Positions 17,149 through 26,701 of a stretch of 64,000 nt of DNA are shown piece by piece. Made by a program: the position numbers and the translations under genes. The notes under the pieces are model-generated. The model was not told where the DNA came from, did no database searches, and saw only the letters and a list, made by a program, of their open reading frames with translations. Origin of the DNA: Mycolicibacterium sp. TUM20985 (GTDB taxonomy: Bacteria > Actinomycetota > Actinomycetes > Mycobacteriales > Mycobacteriaceae); contig NZ_AP027291.1 in NCBI RefSeq assembly GCF_030295745.1, positions 62,001 to 126,000 of the forward strand, in the 5' to 3' direction. The first letter of the stretch is position 1. Every line of letters starts with the position of its first letter.

Positions 17149-17169
17149 AACCGTAGCGACGCAACGGTT
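17149..17169. promoter_or_regulatory. AACCGT-N9-ACGGTT inverted repeat in the whiB6 upstream region
   Basis: The 350-base region 17086-17435 separates divergent whiB6 and the two-HTH gene. It contains AACCGT (17149-17154) and its reverse complement ACGGTT (17164-17169), centred about 75 bases upstream of whiB6, next to the A/T-rich TATATCACTAA. This is a plausible operator or promoter element for whiB6. Nothing else coding is seen in the gap. Confidence 0.35.
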
Positions 17170-17435
17170 CGAACTGAAGCACCGAGATGTAATTCGGGTT
17201 GCCTTGGCAGAGACGATGCCCCGATGCTGCCGGTCGCGCCGTGCCAAAGCCGCCGAGCAAATGGTGAATTTGCAGCTCAGGCACACTCTAGGCACGATTG
17301 GGATGCCGTGCGGATGGCCTTGACGTGCTTCCGTAGCGATGAGATGGTTTCTGGGTGGACCGCAGGTCGTCGTGCCGTGCTGCTACGGTTTTCCCTGCAG
17401 CCAAGCCATAGCAGTGCATCGAGGGACCAGCAGAG

Positions 17436-18158
17436 ATGACGACCGACGCGCACGACGATGCCGAGCCGCTGGATCCCGGCATGGCCCGGGCGGGTGCGGC
17501 CGCCGCGGCCCGTCGGCGCGAGCTCGACATCAGTCAACGCAGTCTGGCCGCCGACGGGATCATCAACGCCGGCGCGCTGATTGCGTTCGAGAAGGGCAGG
17601 AGCTGGCCGCGCGAGAAGACCCGGGCGAAGCTCGAGGAAGTGCTGCAGTGGCCGCCGGGAACCATCAACCGGATCAGGACCGGCGCCGACGAGCCGGCGG
17701 ACGCGGTGCGACGGGAACGGGCCGGTGACGAGGGCTCGTTGATTGCCGAGGCGGTGGTCGCCGCCGTCAACACCCTCGGCTCGACGATCGATTCGTTGCC
17801 GCCCGCCGACGACCCCGACTTCATGCCGCGGATCACCACGATCCTGTCCGATCTGCGTCAGCTCGAAGCGGTCACCGCACGGGCGACCCGCATCGGCAGG
17901 GTGACCCCGACGCTCATCCGAGCGCTCAGCACGGTGCGGCGGCGGATGGACGAGTTGACGATGTTGGCGGCGACCGCGCCCCGCGCCACCCTGGGCCAGC
18001 GACTGTATGCCGCTCGCCGCACCGCCAACCTCACGATCGGCGAGACCGCTCAGGCTGCGGGTGTCGCCGACGACGACGTCGCCCGGGCCGAGGCCGAACA
18101 GCCCATCTCGGCGTCGGCGGTGGCCGCCATCGAGACGCTGATCGGACAGCTCGCCTGA
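17436..18158 (+). CDS. Two-helix-turn-helix DNA-binding protein (XRE-like ends), ESX-1-adjacent
   Basis: A 240-residue alanine-rich cytosolic protein. An XRE-like HTH lies at about residues 18-75 (ARRRELDISQRSLAADGIIN, then ALIAFEKGRSWPREKT), and a second at about 183-240 (LGQRLYAARRTANLTIGETA, then QAAGVADDDVARAE). Between them lies a helical linker with ITTILSDLRQLEAVTARATR. It diverges from whiB6 and converges on the MinD-like gene. This is where M. tuberculosis has Rv3863 and espE. A role in ESX-1 regulation is suggested by position only; I do not recognise a named homologue. Confidence 0.8.
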   Translation: MTTDAHDDAEPLDPGMARAGAAAAARRRELDISQRSLAADGIINAGALIAFEKGRSWPREKTRAKLEEVLQWPPGTINRIRTGADEPADAVRRERAGDEGSLIAEAVVAAVNTLGSTIDSLPPADDPDFMPRITTILSDLRQLEAVTARATRIGRVTPTLIRALSTVRRRMDELTMLAATAPRATLGQRLYAARRTANLTIGETAQAAGVADDDVARAEAEQPISASAVAAIETLIGQLA

Positions 18159-18170
18159 CGCCGACCCCGC

Positions 18171-19553
18171 CTACCGGTCGCGCCCGCGATCGTCATTGGC
18201 CGGGAAGTGCTCCGCGAGCGCGGCCGCGATCTCGATGAACTTGCGCCGCGTCGGGGCGGACATCTCGGAAGTGCCCTCGATCACACCGCCGGGGCGAAGG
18301 TGCGGATCGAAGGGCACCTCGACGACGACCTGTCCCTGACCGGCGAACTGCTGCGCCAGAATCGCGCGAGTGCGCTTGTCCGCGTGACCATCCGAGTCAT
18401 TGAGCACGACGACCGTGCGACGCAACAGGTTGGTCAGCCCGCGATTGGCCAGCCAGTCCATCGTCTGCCCGGCCGCCGCGGCACCGTCGACCCATGGCGA
18501 GGAGACGACGACCAGCGCGTCGAGATCTCGAAGCACCTCCTGGGTGACGGGCGTGTCCATGGTGGAACTGCAGTCGACGATGGTGATGGAGAAGTAGCGG
18601 TCGAGGCGAGCGGCCGCCTCCCGGTAGATGGCGGGATCGAGTACCCGCCTGCGGGCGGGGCTGCCCTCACCGGCGAGGACGAACAGTCCGGCGGAGTTGT
18701 TGCCCACCCGGCTCCGAACGTCGGCGAACGTCTCGAGGTGCTGGTCGCCGGCCAGCTCCCAGTACGACCCGACGGCCTTCGGATCGACGCGACTCCCCAG
18801 CTTTCCGAACGCGGTGTCGGCGTCCAGCGCCACCACGCGGTCCTCCTGCCGAAGCTCGGCGAACACCGATCCGATGCTGGCCGACACCGTCGTCTTGCCG
18901 ACGCCGCCCTTGCCCATCACGCCGACCTTGTAGTGACCCCGCAGAGCCACCTTGATCCGCGCCTCGAGTTGCGCCTGCCGAATCTCCTCGGGTGACTGAC
19001 CGGGGTTCACCAGTCCGAATGTCATCTTGTAGACCATGCGGCGCCAGCCCTTGGCAGGCACGATGCGACGGCTGGGCACCAGATCATCGGCTCTTATCCG
19101 GTCGGCATAGGACCCCGTCGGTGGGGGCGGTGGGACGCGCGGATCCGGGCCGTACGGCTGCCCCGGCCATTGGCCGTACTGGGGCGCGCCCGGGGGCGGC
19201 GGGTTCGGTCGGGGTGGGCGGCCCTGCGGCCACATCTGCTGCGGCGGACCGGGTGGCGGTCCGCCCCACGGCTGCAGCGGCTCGGTCGGGCGGCTGCCCT
19301 GCGGCGGTGGCGGTGGACCGAAGCGCTGCGGCGGCGCCGGCGGGGGCGGGGGCGTGAACTGCTGAGGCGGAACGTCCGCGTCGGCGGCAGGTTCCTGCGG
19401 TGCGTCCGCAGGCACGTAATCGACGGGAGGGCGCGACGGTGGCGGCGTCGCCGCGGGGGTGACCGTCGGCTCGGCCGGGGAAGGTTCGTAGTCGGATTCC
19501 TCTGGGCCGGTCCACCCGAGTTGCCTGCGCAGGGCGTCGTCGCGATCACTCAC
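18171..19553 (-). CDS. MinD/ParA-like P-loop ATPase with proline-rich N-terminus (EspI/Rv3860-like)
   Basis: About 460 residues. The first 200 are proline-rich and probably disordered, the rest is a deviant-Walker MinD fold: VGVMGKGGVGKTTVSASIG (Walker A), VVALDADTAFGKLGSR, TIVDCSSTMDTPV and VVVLNDSDGHADKRT. The architecture matches EspI and the related Rv3860/Rv3888c proteins found at ESX loci. GTG at 19553 has GGAG ahead; an ATG at 19574 is also in frame. It is transcribed away from espG1 and converges on the two-HTH gene. A chaperone or positioning role in ESX-1 is inferred. Confidence 0.87.
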   Translation of the reverse strand: MSDRDDALRRQLGWTGPEESDYEPSPAEPTVTPAATPPPSRPPVDYVPADAPQEPAADADVPPQQFTPPPPPAPPQRFGPPPPPQGSRPTEPLQPWGGPPPGPPQQMWPQGRPPRPNPPPPGAPQYGQWPGQPYGPDPRVPPPPPTGSYADRIRADDLVPSRRIVPAKGWRRMVYKMTFGLVNPGQSPEEIRQAQLEARIKVALRGHYKVGVMGKGGVGKTTVSASIGSVFAELRQEDRVVALDADTAFGKLGSRVDPKAVGSYWELAGDQHLETFADVRSRVGNNSAGLFVLAGEGSPARRRVLDPAIYREAAARLDRYFSITIVDCSSTMDTPVTQEVLRDLDALVVVSSPWVDGAAAAGQTMDWLANRGLTNLLRRTVVVLNDSDGHADKRTRAILAQQFAGQGQVVVEVPFDPHLRPGGVIEGTSEMSAPTRRKFIEIAAALAEHFPANDDRGRDR

Positions 19554-19874
19554 GGCACCAGGGCTCCATTCCATTGATCAGACGACGCGCCATTCGGCAT
19601 GCACCCCAGTATCAACCACTGACGACGGTTGCCACCCTGGCGTCGATCGCCGCGAGCCTCTCGCACGTCGCCAGCAAACGAATGTCTAGGTCGCGCACAT
19701 CGACCGCCGCCGGGGCGGTCTGCGCTGCGTTCGTCGGTGGCCCGTACCGGGGGCCGGCTCGGACGCCGCTGGCGATACGCCGTCGTCAGCGCAGTTCATC
19801 CCAGGTGCGATTGCCGCGGAATTGGTGTATCAGAGGTTCTGAAACCGCTGGTACCCTCGTATCGAGCAGAGCTC

Positions 19875-19961
19875 GGGGACGGTGACGGTCGGCCCCATCA
19901 CGTGTGGCCCGCGGGCAAATCTCGACGGCCGTCCCCACCCCCACGGTTCCGCGGGGGTGGG
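19875..19961 (+). other. Candidate structured RNA leader upstream of espG1
   Basis: The 499-base gap 19554-20052 holds no convincing gene. Within it, GGGGACGG (19875-19882) pairs with CCGTCCCC (19929-19936), closing a domain with inner stems GTCG (19888-19891)/CGAC (19923-19926) and GCCC/GGGC (19907-19916). The closing strand overlaps CCCACCCCC (19934-19942), which pairs with GGGGGTGGG (19953-19961). The two large stems share three bases and so compete, an arrangement seen in attenuators. It sits 90 bases before espG1. No known RNA family was recognised. Confidence 0.35.
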
Positions 19962-20052
19962 TGCCCTAGGAAGATCGGGTAAGAGGGGTTATCGACGTGG
20001 TCGGCGAAGTGCGAGCGGGTGTCGTGGCCATCGAGCGGAAGGGGAGGTAGCC

Positions 20053-20898
20053 GTGTCGGTGCTCTCCAACGGCAGCACCCACATCGACGACGTCGTCGCG
20101 GTCGAGGTCACGATCGACGGGATGCTCGTCATCGCCGACCGGCTGCACATGATGGAGTTTCCGCCGTCGCTCGGCATCCGCCCCAACATCCCGCAGCTCG
20201 AATTGCGCGACGTCGTCTGGGAGCAGGTCGCCCGCGACCTGACCGCGCAGGGCGTGCTGGACGTGTACGGCACGCCGCATCCCGAGGTCTCCGCGATGGT
20301 CGACACGTTGAGCCGCCCCGACCGCACCCTCGAGGGTCGCTGGTGGCGACGGGACGTCGGCGGCAAGATGGTGCGATTCGCCGTCTGCCGCAAGGGCGAC
20401 CGCCATGTCATCGCCGCGCGTGACGGCGACATGATCGTGCTTCAGCGAATTGCTCCCCAGGTGGGGTTGGCCGGCATGGTGATGGCCGTCCTGGGCTCGG
20501 CCATGCCCGCCGACGTCGAACCGCTCACCGGCGTCGCCAGCAAGTTGGGGCAATCGACGACCGCGAACCAGCTGGCCCAGTTCGGCATCGATCCGCCCTC
20601 GGCCAGGTTGTACGCGGAGATCACCGCGACCCCCAGCAGCTGGGTAGAGATCACCGCGAACGAACGTCACCCGGGTGGGACCTCCACCCAGGCCGACGTC
20701 GCCGCGGGGGTGCTCGACTCCCGTCACGGGCGGATCGTGTCGATACCCCGCCGCGTCAACGGCGAGTTGTATGGCAGCTTCCTGCCGGGTACGCCCGAGA
20801 ATCTGCAGCGTGCCCTCGACGGTCTGATGGAGTTCCTGCCATCGAAGGCGTGGTTCGACGAGAAGTCCGCCGAATTCGATGGCAGCCGCCCGGACTGA
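20053..20898 (+). CDS. espG1: ESX-1 secretion-associated chaperone EspG1
   Basis: A 281-residue EspG-fold protein, a cytosolic chaperone that binds the tip of PPE proteins and keeps PE-PPE pairs soluble before export. The N-terminus MSVLSNGSTHIDDVVAVEVT and the later DVYGTPHPEVSAMVDTL and ARLYAEITATPSSWVEIT agree with EspG proteins. GTG at 20053 is chosen because GGGGAGG lies about six bases upstream. It heads the plus-strand ESX-1 run and should serve PE35/PPE68 downstream. The gene with espH follows at 16 bases. Confidence 0.92.
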   Translation: MSVLSNGSTHIDDVVAVEVTIDGMLVIADRLHMMEFPPSLGIRPNIPQLELRDVVWEQVARDLTAQGVLDVYGTPHPEVSAMVDTLSRPDRTLEGRWWRRDVGGKMVRFAVCRKGDRHVIAARDGDMIVLQRIAPQVGLAGMVMAVLGSAMPADVEPLTGVASKLGQSTTANQLAQFGIDPPSARLYAEITATPSSWVEITANERHPGGTSTQADVAAGVLDSRHGRIVSIPRRVNGELYGSFLPGTPENLQRALDGLMEFLPSKAWFDEKSAEFDGSRPD

Positions 20899-20914
20899 GG
20901 AAGGTCTTCTCCTG

Positions 20915-21289
20915 GTGGACGACTCCACTGCGCCACACGACGCCCCCGAGATCGACTCGGTGACGTTCACCGTGACGAACCCGCCCGCGACGGTGACCGT
21001 CTCGGCGTTCATGGACGGACGTGTCCGCCGGATCGACCTTGCACCGCAGGTGATCGCGATGACCGAGACCGACCTCGCCGACGAGATCGTCGTCATCGCG
21101 GGGTTGGCCACCAGCGATGCCAGGGCGGCGCAATACGTCCATGTCCTCGACGGCATGAGGCGGCAGGGTCACGACGAGGCCGCCACCCGCGACTTCCTCA
21201 CCAGAGACCTGGACCTGCCGTCGCCGGAGGAGGCCAGTGCCGCACGCGCGCAGGTGTTTGCGATGAGGTACGCAGGTGACCATGACTGA
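20915..21289 (+). CDS. espH: ESX-1 secretion-associated protein EspH
   Basis: A 124-residue acidic cytosolic protein in the EspH position between espG1 and eccA1. Key segments are TFTVTNPPATVTVSAFMDG, DLADEIVVIAGLATSDARAA and DFLTRDLDLPSPEEA. It is shorter than M. tuberculosis EspH (about 183 residues). GTG at 20915 has AGGAAGG about ten bases ahead; the frame extends 12 codons into espG1. The stop lies inside eccA1 (overlap of eight bases). EspH is thought to act as a chaperone or adaptor for ESX-1 substrates. Confidence 0.85.
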   Translation: MDDSTAPHDAPEIDSVTFTVTNPPATVTVSAFMDGRVRRIDLAPQVIAMTETDLADEIVVIAGLATSDARAAQYVHVLDGMRRQGHDEAATRDFLTRDLDLPSPEEASAARAQVFAMRYAGDHD

Positions 21290-23003
21290 CCAATTGGCCG
21301 CCCTCTTCGGCAGCGCCGTCGGCATGCTGCCCACCGCACCTGCGCGCTCGCTGCAGATGTTCACCGAGATCACCGCGATCGACGAGACCGCGTGCGACGC
21401 CTGGGTCGGCCGGATCCGTTGCGGTGACACCGACCGGGCCACGTTGTTCCGGGCTTGGTACTCGCGGGGAGGGTTCGGGCAGTTGGCGGGCGCCGCCGAG
21501 ATCTCGATGAACGGACTCGAGGCGCGCATCGAGATCGGCGGACAGTTCGGCAACATCACCTACCCGATCAATTCCCCGCTGGCCATCACCCTCGGCTTCG
21601 CGGTCAACGAGGCCGCGGTCGGCAACTACGCCGACGCCATGGAGGCCCTCGAGGGCGTCCAGGCGAGCGGCGCGGAACACCTCGTCGCCTGGGCCAAGGC
21701 GGTCGTCTACGGGGCGGCCGAACGCTGGACCGACGTGACCGACGAGGTCCGCGGGGCGACGACGTGGCCGGACAAGTTCCTCGGGGCCGCCGCAAGCGTC
21801 GCGCACGGTGTGGCCGCCGCTCACCTCGGCTTGTTCAACGAAGCGGAACGGCGTCTGACGGAGGCGAATTCGTCACCCGCCGGGGAGGCGTGCGGTCTGG
21901 CCATCGCGTGGAACCTCGCCATGACGCGACGCAGTCTGGGCAACGAGGAGTCCGCGGTCGTGCTGCTGGAGTGGTTGCAGGCCACCCATCCCGAGCCGAA
22001 GGTCACCGCGGCGCTGCGGGACCCTAGCTACCGGCTCGTCACCACCACGGCCGAGAAGATCGCGTCGCGTCGGGACCCGTGGGATCCCGCCAGCGTGGAG
22101 GCCGACACCACCGGTCGGGCCACCCTGCTAGCCGACGCCCAAGCCGAACTGGACCGGCAGATCGGCCTGAGCCGCGTCAAGGAACAGATCGAAAGATACC
22201 GGGCGGCAACGCAAATGGCGAAGGTGCGGGCGGCCCGCGGGATGAAGGTCGCCCAGCAGTCCAAGCACATCATCTTCACCGGCCCGCCGGGTACCGGCAA
22301 GACCACGATCGCCCGCGTGGTGGCCAACATCCTCGCAGGCCTCGGTGTGATCGCCGAACCGAAACTCGTCGAGACCTCCCGCAAGGACTTCGTCGCGGAG
22401 TACGAGGGGCAGTCGTCGGTCAAGACCTCGCGCACCATCGACCGTGCGGTCGGAGGCGTCCTGTTCATCGACGAGGCCTACACCCTGGTGCAGGAGCGCG
22501 ACGGCCGGGCCGACCCATTCGGCACCGAGGCGCTCGACACCCTGCTGGCGCGGATGGAGAACGACCGCGACCGCCTCGTCGTCATCATCGCCGGGTATAG
22601 CGCCGACATCGACCGGCTGCTGGAGAGCAACGATGGCCTGCGGTCCCGCTTCTCCACCCGGGTGGAATTCGACTCCTATGACGCGGACGAAATCGTCGAC
22701 ATCGCGAAGGTGCTTGCAGAGAACAATGATTCGACCCTCAGCGAGGAGGCCGCGAAGAGGGTGCTCGAGGCGGCCACCCTGCTCAGGCAGCGCACGCTGA
22801 ACGGCAAGCCCGCGCTCGACATCGCGGGCAACGGTCGCTACGCCAGGCAGCTGGTCGAAGCCGGCGAGCAGGCCAGGGACATGAGGCTGGCCCGGTCGGT
22901 GGACTTCGAGAGCCTGGACGATCAGCAGCTCAGTGAGATCGACGGTGACGACATGGCGGGTGCCATTCAGGCCGTGCACGCCCGACTGAGCATCGGCGAC
23001 TGA
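21282..23003 (+). CDS. eccA1: ESX-1 AAA+ ATPase EccA1
   Basis: A 573-residue protein, the same length as M. tuberculosis EccA1. The N-terminal half is a TPR-like helical domain (MTDQLAALFGSAVGMLP, DAWVGRIRCGDTDR). The C-terminal half is a CbxX-type AAA+ module with Walker A FTGPPGTGKTTIARV near residue 331 and Walker B GVLFIDEAYTLV. The ATG at 21282 aligns with the known N-terminus; a GTG two codons upstream also exists. EccA1 is cytosolic and is thought to release EspG chaperones from substrates. Confidence 0.96.
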   Translation: MTDQLAALFGSAVGMLPTAPARSLQMFTEITAIDETACDAWVGRIRCGDTDRATLFRAWYSRGGFGQLAGAAEISMNGLEARIEIGGQFGNITYPINSPLAITLGFAVNEAAVGNYADAMEALEGVQASGAEHLVAWAKAVVYGAAERWTDVTDEVRGATTWPDKFLGAAASVAHGVAAAHLGLFNEAERRLTEANSSPAGEACGLAIAWNLAMTRRSLGNEESAVVLLEWLQATHPEPKVTAALRDPSYRLVTTTAEKIASRRDPWDPASVEADTTGRATLLADAQAELDRQIGLSRVKEQIERYRAATQMAKVRAARGMKVAQQSKHIIFTGPPGTGKTTIARVVANILAGLGVIAEPKLVETSRKDFVAEYEGQSSVKTSRTIDRAVGGVLFIDEAYTLVQERDGRADPFGTEALDTLLARMENDRDRLVVIIAGYSADIDRLLESNDGLRSRFSTRVEFDSYDADEIVDIAKVLAENNDSTLSEEAAKRVLEAATLLRQRTLNGKPALDIAGNGRYARQLVEAGEQARDMRLARSVDFESLDDQQLSEIDGDDMAGAIQAVHARLSIGD

Positions 23004-23006
23004 CGC

Positions 23007-24479
23007 ATGGCTGGGTTCCGGTTGACCACCAAGGTCCAAGTCAGCGGCTGGCGGTTCCTGCTGCGGCGCGTCGAGCATGCGATCGTGCGGCGCGACACCA
23101 GGATGTTCGACGATCCCCTGCAGTTCTACAGTCGCGCAGTCTCTCTGGGCATCGTGATCGCGGTCGTCATCTGTCTAGGCGCCGCCCTGCTGGCGTACTT
23201 CAAGCCGCTGGGCAAGCGCGGGGGCGACACCCTCCTCGTCGACAGGAGCACCAATCAGCTCTACGTCGTGATGCCGGGGAACGGCCAGCTGAGGCCGGTC
23301 TACAACCTAACGTCGGCGCGTCTGGTGCTCGGCAACGCCGGCACCCCGAACGCGGTGAAGTCCGAGGAGCTGGACCGGATGCCGAAGGGCCAGCCGATCG
23401 GCATCCCGGGTGCGCCCTACGCGACACCCGTTGCGCGCGTGCCGGAGTCGACGTGGACGTTGTGCGACACCGTGACCAAGCCCGAGAGCGTCGCGCGCAC
23501 CGTGCAGACCTCGGTGATCGTGTTGCCGCTCGTCACCGACGGGTCCGTCGGGCCCATGACCGCGGGGCAGGGGATGTTGGTGTCCTACCAGGATCGGGAT
23601 TGGCTGGTCACCGACACCGGGCGGCATGCGATCGACCTCTCCGACCGCGCAGTGACCTCGGCGGTGGGCATTCCAGTGACCGCCAAGTCGACGCCGATCT
23701 CGGAGGGCCTGTACAACGCGCTGCCGAATGCGGGGCCGTGGATCCTGCCGCAGGTGCCCGCGGGCGGTGCACCCAATACCCTCGGGCTGCCGGCGAACCT
23801 GGTGACCGGCAGCGTGTTTCAGACGGTGACGGATTCGGCCGCCCAGCAGTACGTGGTGCTGCCCGACGGCGTGGCGAAGGTCAACGACCCCACTGCGGCG
23901 GCGCTGCGGGCGTCCAATTCGTACGGGCTGATCTCGCCGCCGTCGGTGGAGTCCAGCGTCGTCGCAAAGATCACCGAGCAGGTGTTCGGCTCGCCGCTGC
24001 CGGATACGCCGCTCGACGTCTTGCTGCGGGAGGACTCCCCGACGCTCTGCTGGGCGTGGCAGCGGGAGCCGGGTGACCAGTCGCCCAAGACGGTGGTGGT
24101 GACCGGTCGGCATCTGCCAATCGCCGCGGCATCGATGAACACGGGAATCGACCAGATCGGCGGCGACGCAATCGTGTTCATCGCGGGCGGGCAATACGTA
24201 CGATTGCAATCGCCGGATCCTCGCTACGGCGAGAGCCTGTACTACGTCGACCCGCAGGGTGTCCGGTACGGCATCCCCAACGAGGATACGGCCAACAAGC
24301 TGGGCCTGTCCGCACCGGCGACCGCGCCCTGGCAGGTGGTGGGCCTGCTCGTCGACGGGCCGGTCTTGTCGAAGGAGGCGGCGTTGCTCGAGCACGACAC
24401 CCTGCCCCCCGATCCCGATCCACGGAAGGTGCCCGACGGCAACCAACCCGTGGGGGCGGGGACGGGGGGCGGCTCGTGA
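23007..24479 (+). CDS. eccB1: ESX-1 membrane core component EccB1
   Basis: 490 residues: a short cytosolic head ([20 protein letters not shown]), one membrane helix at about 44-66 ([20 protein letters not shown]) and a large periplasmic domain with R1-type repeats ([20 protein letters not shown]) and a Cys pair (LCDTVT; LCWAW) likely to form a disulfide. It is slightly longer than the M. tuberculosis protein because of a Gly/Pro-rich tail. Part of the EccB-C-D-E inner-membrane channel. It follows eccA1 by three bases and overlaps eccCa1 by four (GTGA). Confidence 0.96.
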   Translation: MAGFRLTTKVQVSGWRFLLRRVEHAIVRRDTRMFDDPLQFYSRAVSLGIVIAVVICLGAALLAYFKPLGKRGGDTLLVDRSTNQLYVVMPGNGQLRPVYNLTSARLVLGNAGTPNAVKSEELDRMPKGQPIGIPGAPYATPVARVPESTWTLCDTVTKPESVARTVQTSVIVLPLVTDGSVGPMTAGQGMLVSYQDRDWLVTDTGRHAIDLSDRAVTSAVGIPVTAKSTPISEGLYNALPNAGPWILPQVPAGGAPNTLGLPANLVTGSVFQTVTDSAAQQYVVLPDGVAKVNDPTAAALRASNSYGLISPPSVESSVVAKITEQVFGSPLPDTPLDVLLREDSPTLCWAWQREPGDQSPKTVVVTGRHLPIAAASMNTGIDQIGGDAIVFIAGGQYVRLQSPDPRYGESLYYVDPQGVRYGIPNEDTANKLGLSAPATAPWQVVGLLVDGPVLSKEAALLEHDTLPPDPDPRKVPDGNQPVGAGTGGGS

Positions 24480-26701
24480 CGACGCGGAAGTTCACGCCGA
24501 TCATCAAGCGCGGGCCGCGGTTGACCCCGGGGGAGATCAACGTGACCCCGCCCGACGACCTCGGGGTGGAGATCCCTCCGTCGGGGATCCAGAAGATCTT
24601 GCCGTACGTCATGGGCGGCGGCATGCTCGGCATGATCGCGATCATGATCTTCACCGGCATTCGGCAGCTGTCGCCGTACATGCTGATGATGCCGCTGATG
24701 ATGGTGATGGGGACCGTCGGATTCATGGCGGGCGGTGGGCCCGGCGGCAAGAAGGTTCCCGAGATCAACGCCGACCGCAAGGAGTACCTGCGCTACCTCG
24801 CGGGTCTTCGGACGCGGGTGACGTCGTCGGCGTCGGCGCAGGTGGCGTTCTTCAATTACCACGCACCACATCCCGACGATCTGCTGTCCATCATCGGCAG
24901 CAACCGGCAGTGGTCGCGGACGTCGAATGCGGACTTCTACGCCGCCGCGCGCATCGGCACCGGGACCGAGGCCGCCGTCGACCGGCTGCTCAAGCCCAAC
25001 GTCGGCGGTGAGCTCGCGGGCCCCCAGGCGGCGCCGCAACCTCACCTCGAACCGGTCAGCCACATGTGGGTGACCAAGTTCCTCCGCACGCACGGGCTCA
25101 TCCACGATTGTCCGAAACTCGTTCAGCTGCGGACGTTTCCGACGATCGCCCTCGGCGGCGACCCGGCAGGCGCGGCTGATCTGCTCCGCGCGATGATCTG
25201 CCATCTCGCGGTGTTCCACCCGCCGGATCTGCTGCAGATGCGCGTGCTGACCGACAACCCGGAGGACCCGGACTGGGCCTGGATGAAGTGGTTGCCGCAC
25301 GTTCAACACCAGACCGACACCGATGCGGCGGGCGCGACGCGACTGGTGTTCACCCGTCCGGACGGGCTCTCGGATCTCACCGCTCGCGGACCGCACACCG
25401 CGGACTCCGCGCCCAGCGGGCCATACGTCGTCGTCGTCGACCTGACGGGGGGCCGAGCCGGCTTCCCCGTCGACGGCCGGGCCGGGGTCACCGTGCTCAC
25501 CCTCGGCAACCATCGATCGGCCTACCGGATCAGGGTCGACCAGGACGGTACTGCCGACGATCGGTTGCCCAATCTGAACTTCCGGCGGGTCACCAGCGAC
25601 TCCGACCGGATGACCCCCGGTCAGGCGGGCCGCATCGCGCGGAAGCTGGCCGGCTGGTCGATCACCGGCACCATCATCGACAAGAGCACCCGGGTGCAGA
25701 AGAAGGTCGCGACGGAGTGGCACCAACTCGTCGGGGCCCAGACCGTCGAGGAGGTCACGCCGAGCCGGTGGCGGATGTTCTCCGACCTCGATCGCGACCG
25801 GCTGCGGATCCCCTTCGGTCACGAGCTGAAGACCGGGGAGATCCAATACCTCGACATCAAGGAGGGTGCGGAATTCGGTGCGGGTCCGCACGGGATGCTC
25901 ATCGGCACGACTGGTTCCGGTAAGTCCGAATTCCTTCGGACCCTCATTCTTTCGCTGGCCGCGACAGACCATCCCGATCAGGTCAACCTGCTGCTGACCG
26001 ACTTCAAGGGCGGTTCGACGTTCCTCGGCATGGAGAAGCTGCCGCACACCGCAGCGGTCGTCACCAACATGGAGGAGGAAGCCGAGCTGGTCAGCCGGAT
26101 GGGTGAGGTCCTCTCCGGTGAGCTGGACCGCCGCCAGTCGATCCTGCGTCAGGCGGGCCTTCAGGTGGGTGCGGCGGGCGCCCTGTCCGGCGTCGCGGAG
26201 TACGAGAAGCATCGTGAACGTGGGGCCGACTTGCCGCCGCTGCCAACGCTATTCGTGGTGGTCGACGAGTTCGCCGAACTGTTGCAGAACCATCCGGACT
26301 TCATCCAGCTGTTCGACCGGATCTGCCGCGTCGGCCGGTCGTTGCGAGTCCATCTGCTGCTCGCCACGCAGTCGTTGAATACCGGTGGCGTCCGCATCGA
26401 CAAGCTCGAACCCAACCTCACCTACCGCATCGCGCTGCGGACCACCAGCTCGGCGGAGTCCAAGGCGGTGATCGGAACGCCTGAGGCGCAATACATCACG
26501 AACAAGGAGAGCGGCGTGGGCTTCCTGCGGGTGGGCATGGAGGACCCGGTGAAGTTCCATAGCGTCTTCACCGGAACCAACTACGTGCCGACCGTGCTGG
26601 ACGCCGATGTCGGGGACTCGGCGCCGAGGCATACGGCGCAGAGCCCGCTGCGCATCCGGCCGTTCACCGCGGCACCGATCGCGGCGGGAGTCGAGACATG
26701 A
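24476..26701 (+). CDS. eccCa1: ESX-1 FtsK/SpoIIIE-type ATPase EccCa1
   Basis: 741 residues. Two membrane helices lie at about 38-85 ([32 protein letters not shown]), then a DUF domain and one FtsK-type ATPase with Walker [16 protein letters not shown] near residue 477 and Walker [13 protein letters not shown]. As in ESX-1 of M. tuberculosis, the EccC motor is split, with the second and third ATPase modules in the next gene. GTG at 24476 overlaps the eccB1 stop and its own stop overlaps eccCb1 (ATGA). It drives translocation. Confidence 0.96.
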   Translation: MTTRKFTPIIKRGPRLTPGEINVTPPDDLGVEIPPSGIQKILPYVMGGGMLGMIAIMIFTGIRQLSPYMLMMPLMMVMGTVGFMAGGGPGGKKVPEINADRKEYLRYLAGLRTRVTSSASAQVAFFNYHAPHPDDLLSIIGSNRQWSRTSNADFYAAARIGTGTEAAVDRLLKPNVGGELAGPQAAPQPHLEPVSHMWVTKFLRTHGLIHDCPKLVQLRTFPTIALGGDPAGAADLLRAMICHLAVFHPPDLLQMRVLTDNPEDPDWAWMKWLPHVQHQTDTDAAGATRLVFTRPDGLSDLTARGPHTADSAPSGPYVVVVDLTGGRAGFPVDGRAGVTVLTLGNHRSAYRIRVDQDGTADDRLPNLNFRRVTSDSDRMTPGQAGRIARKLAGWSITGTIIDKSTRVQKKVATEWHQLVGAQTVEEVTPSRWRMFSDLDRDRLRIPFGHELKTGEIQYLDIKEGAEFGAGPHGMLIGTTGSGKSEFLRTLILSLAATDHPDQVNLLLTDFKGGSTFLGMEKLPHTAAVVTNMEEEAELVSRMGEVLSGELDRRQSILRQAGLQVGAAGALSGVAEYEKHRERGADLPPLPTLFVVVDEFAELLQNHPDFIQLFDRICRVGRSLRVHLLLATQSLNTGGVRIDKLEPNLTYRIALRTTSSAESKAVIGTPEAQYITNKESGVGFLRVGMEDPVKFHSVFTGTNYVPTVLDADVGDSAPRHTAQSPLRIRPFTAAPIAAGVET

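Noticed and set aside
19574..19885. 103-codon plus-strand frame in the gap before espG1
   Set aside because: Low-complexity Arg/Ser-rich product, no ribosome site or recognisable domain; better read as a non-coding regulatory stretch.
24242..26212. 656-codon minus-strand frame over eccCa1
   Set aside because: Shadow of eccCa1; no domains and biased composition.
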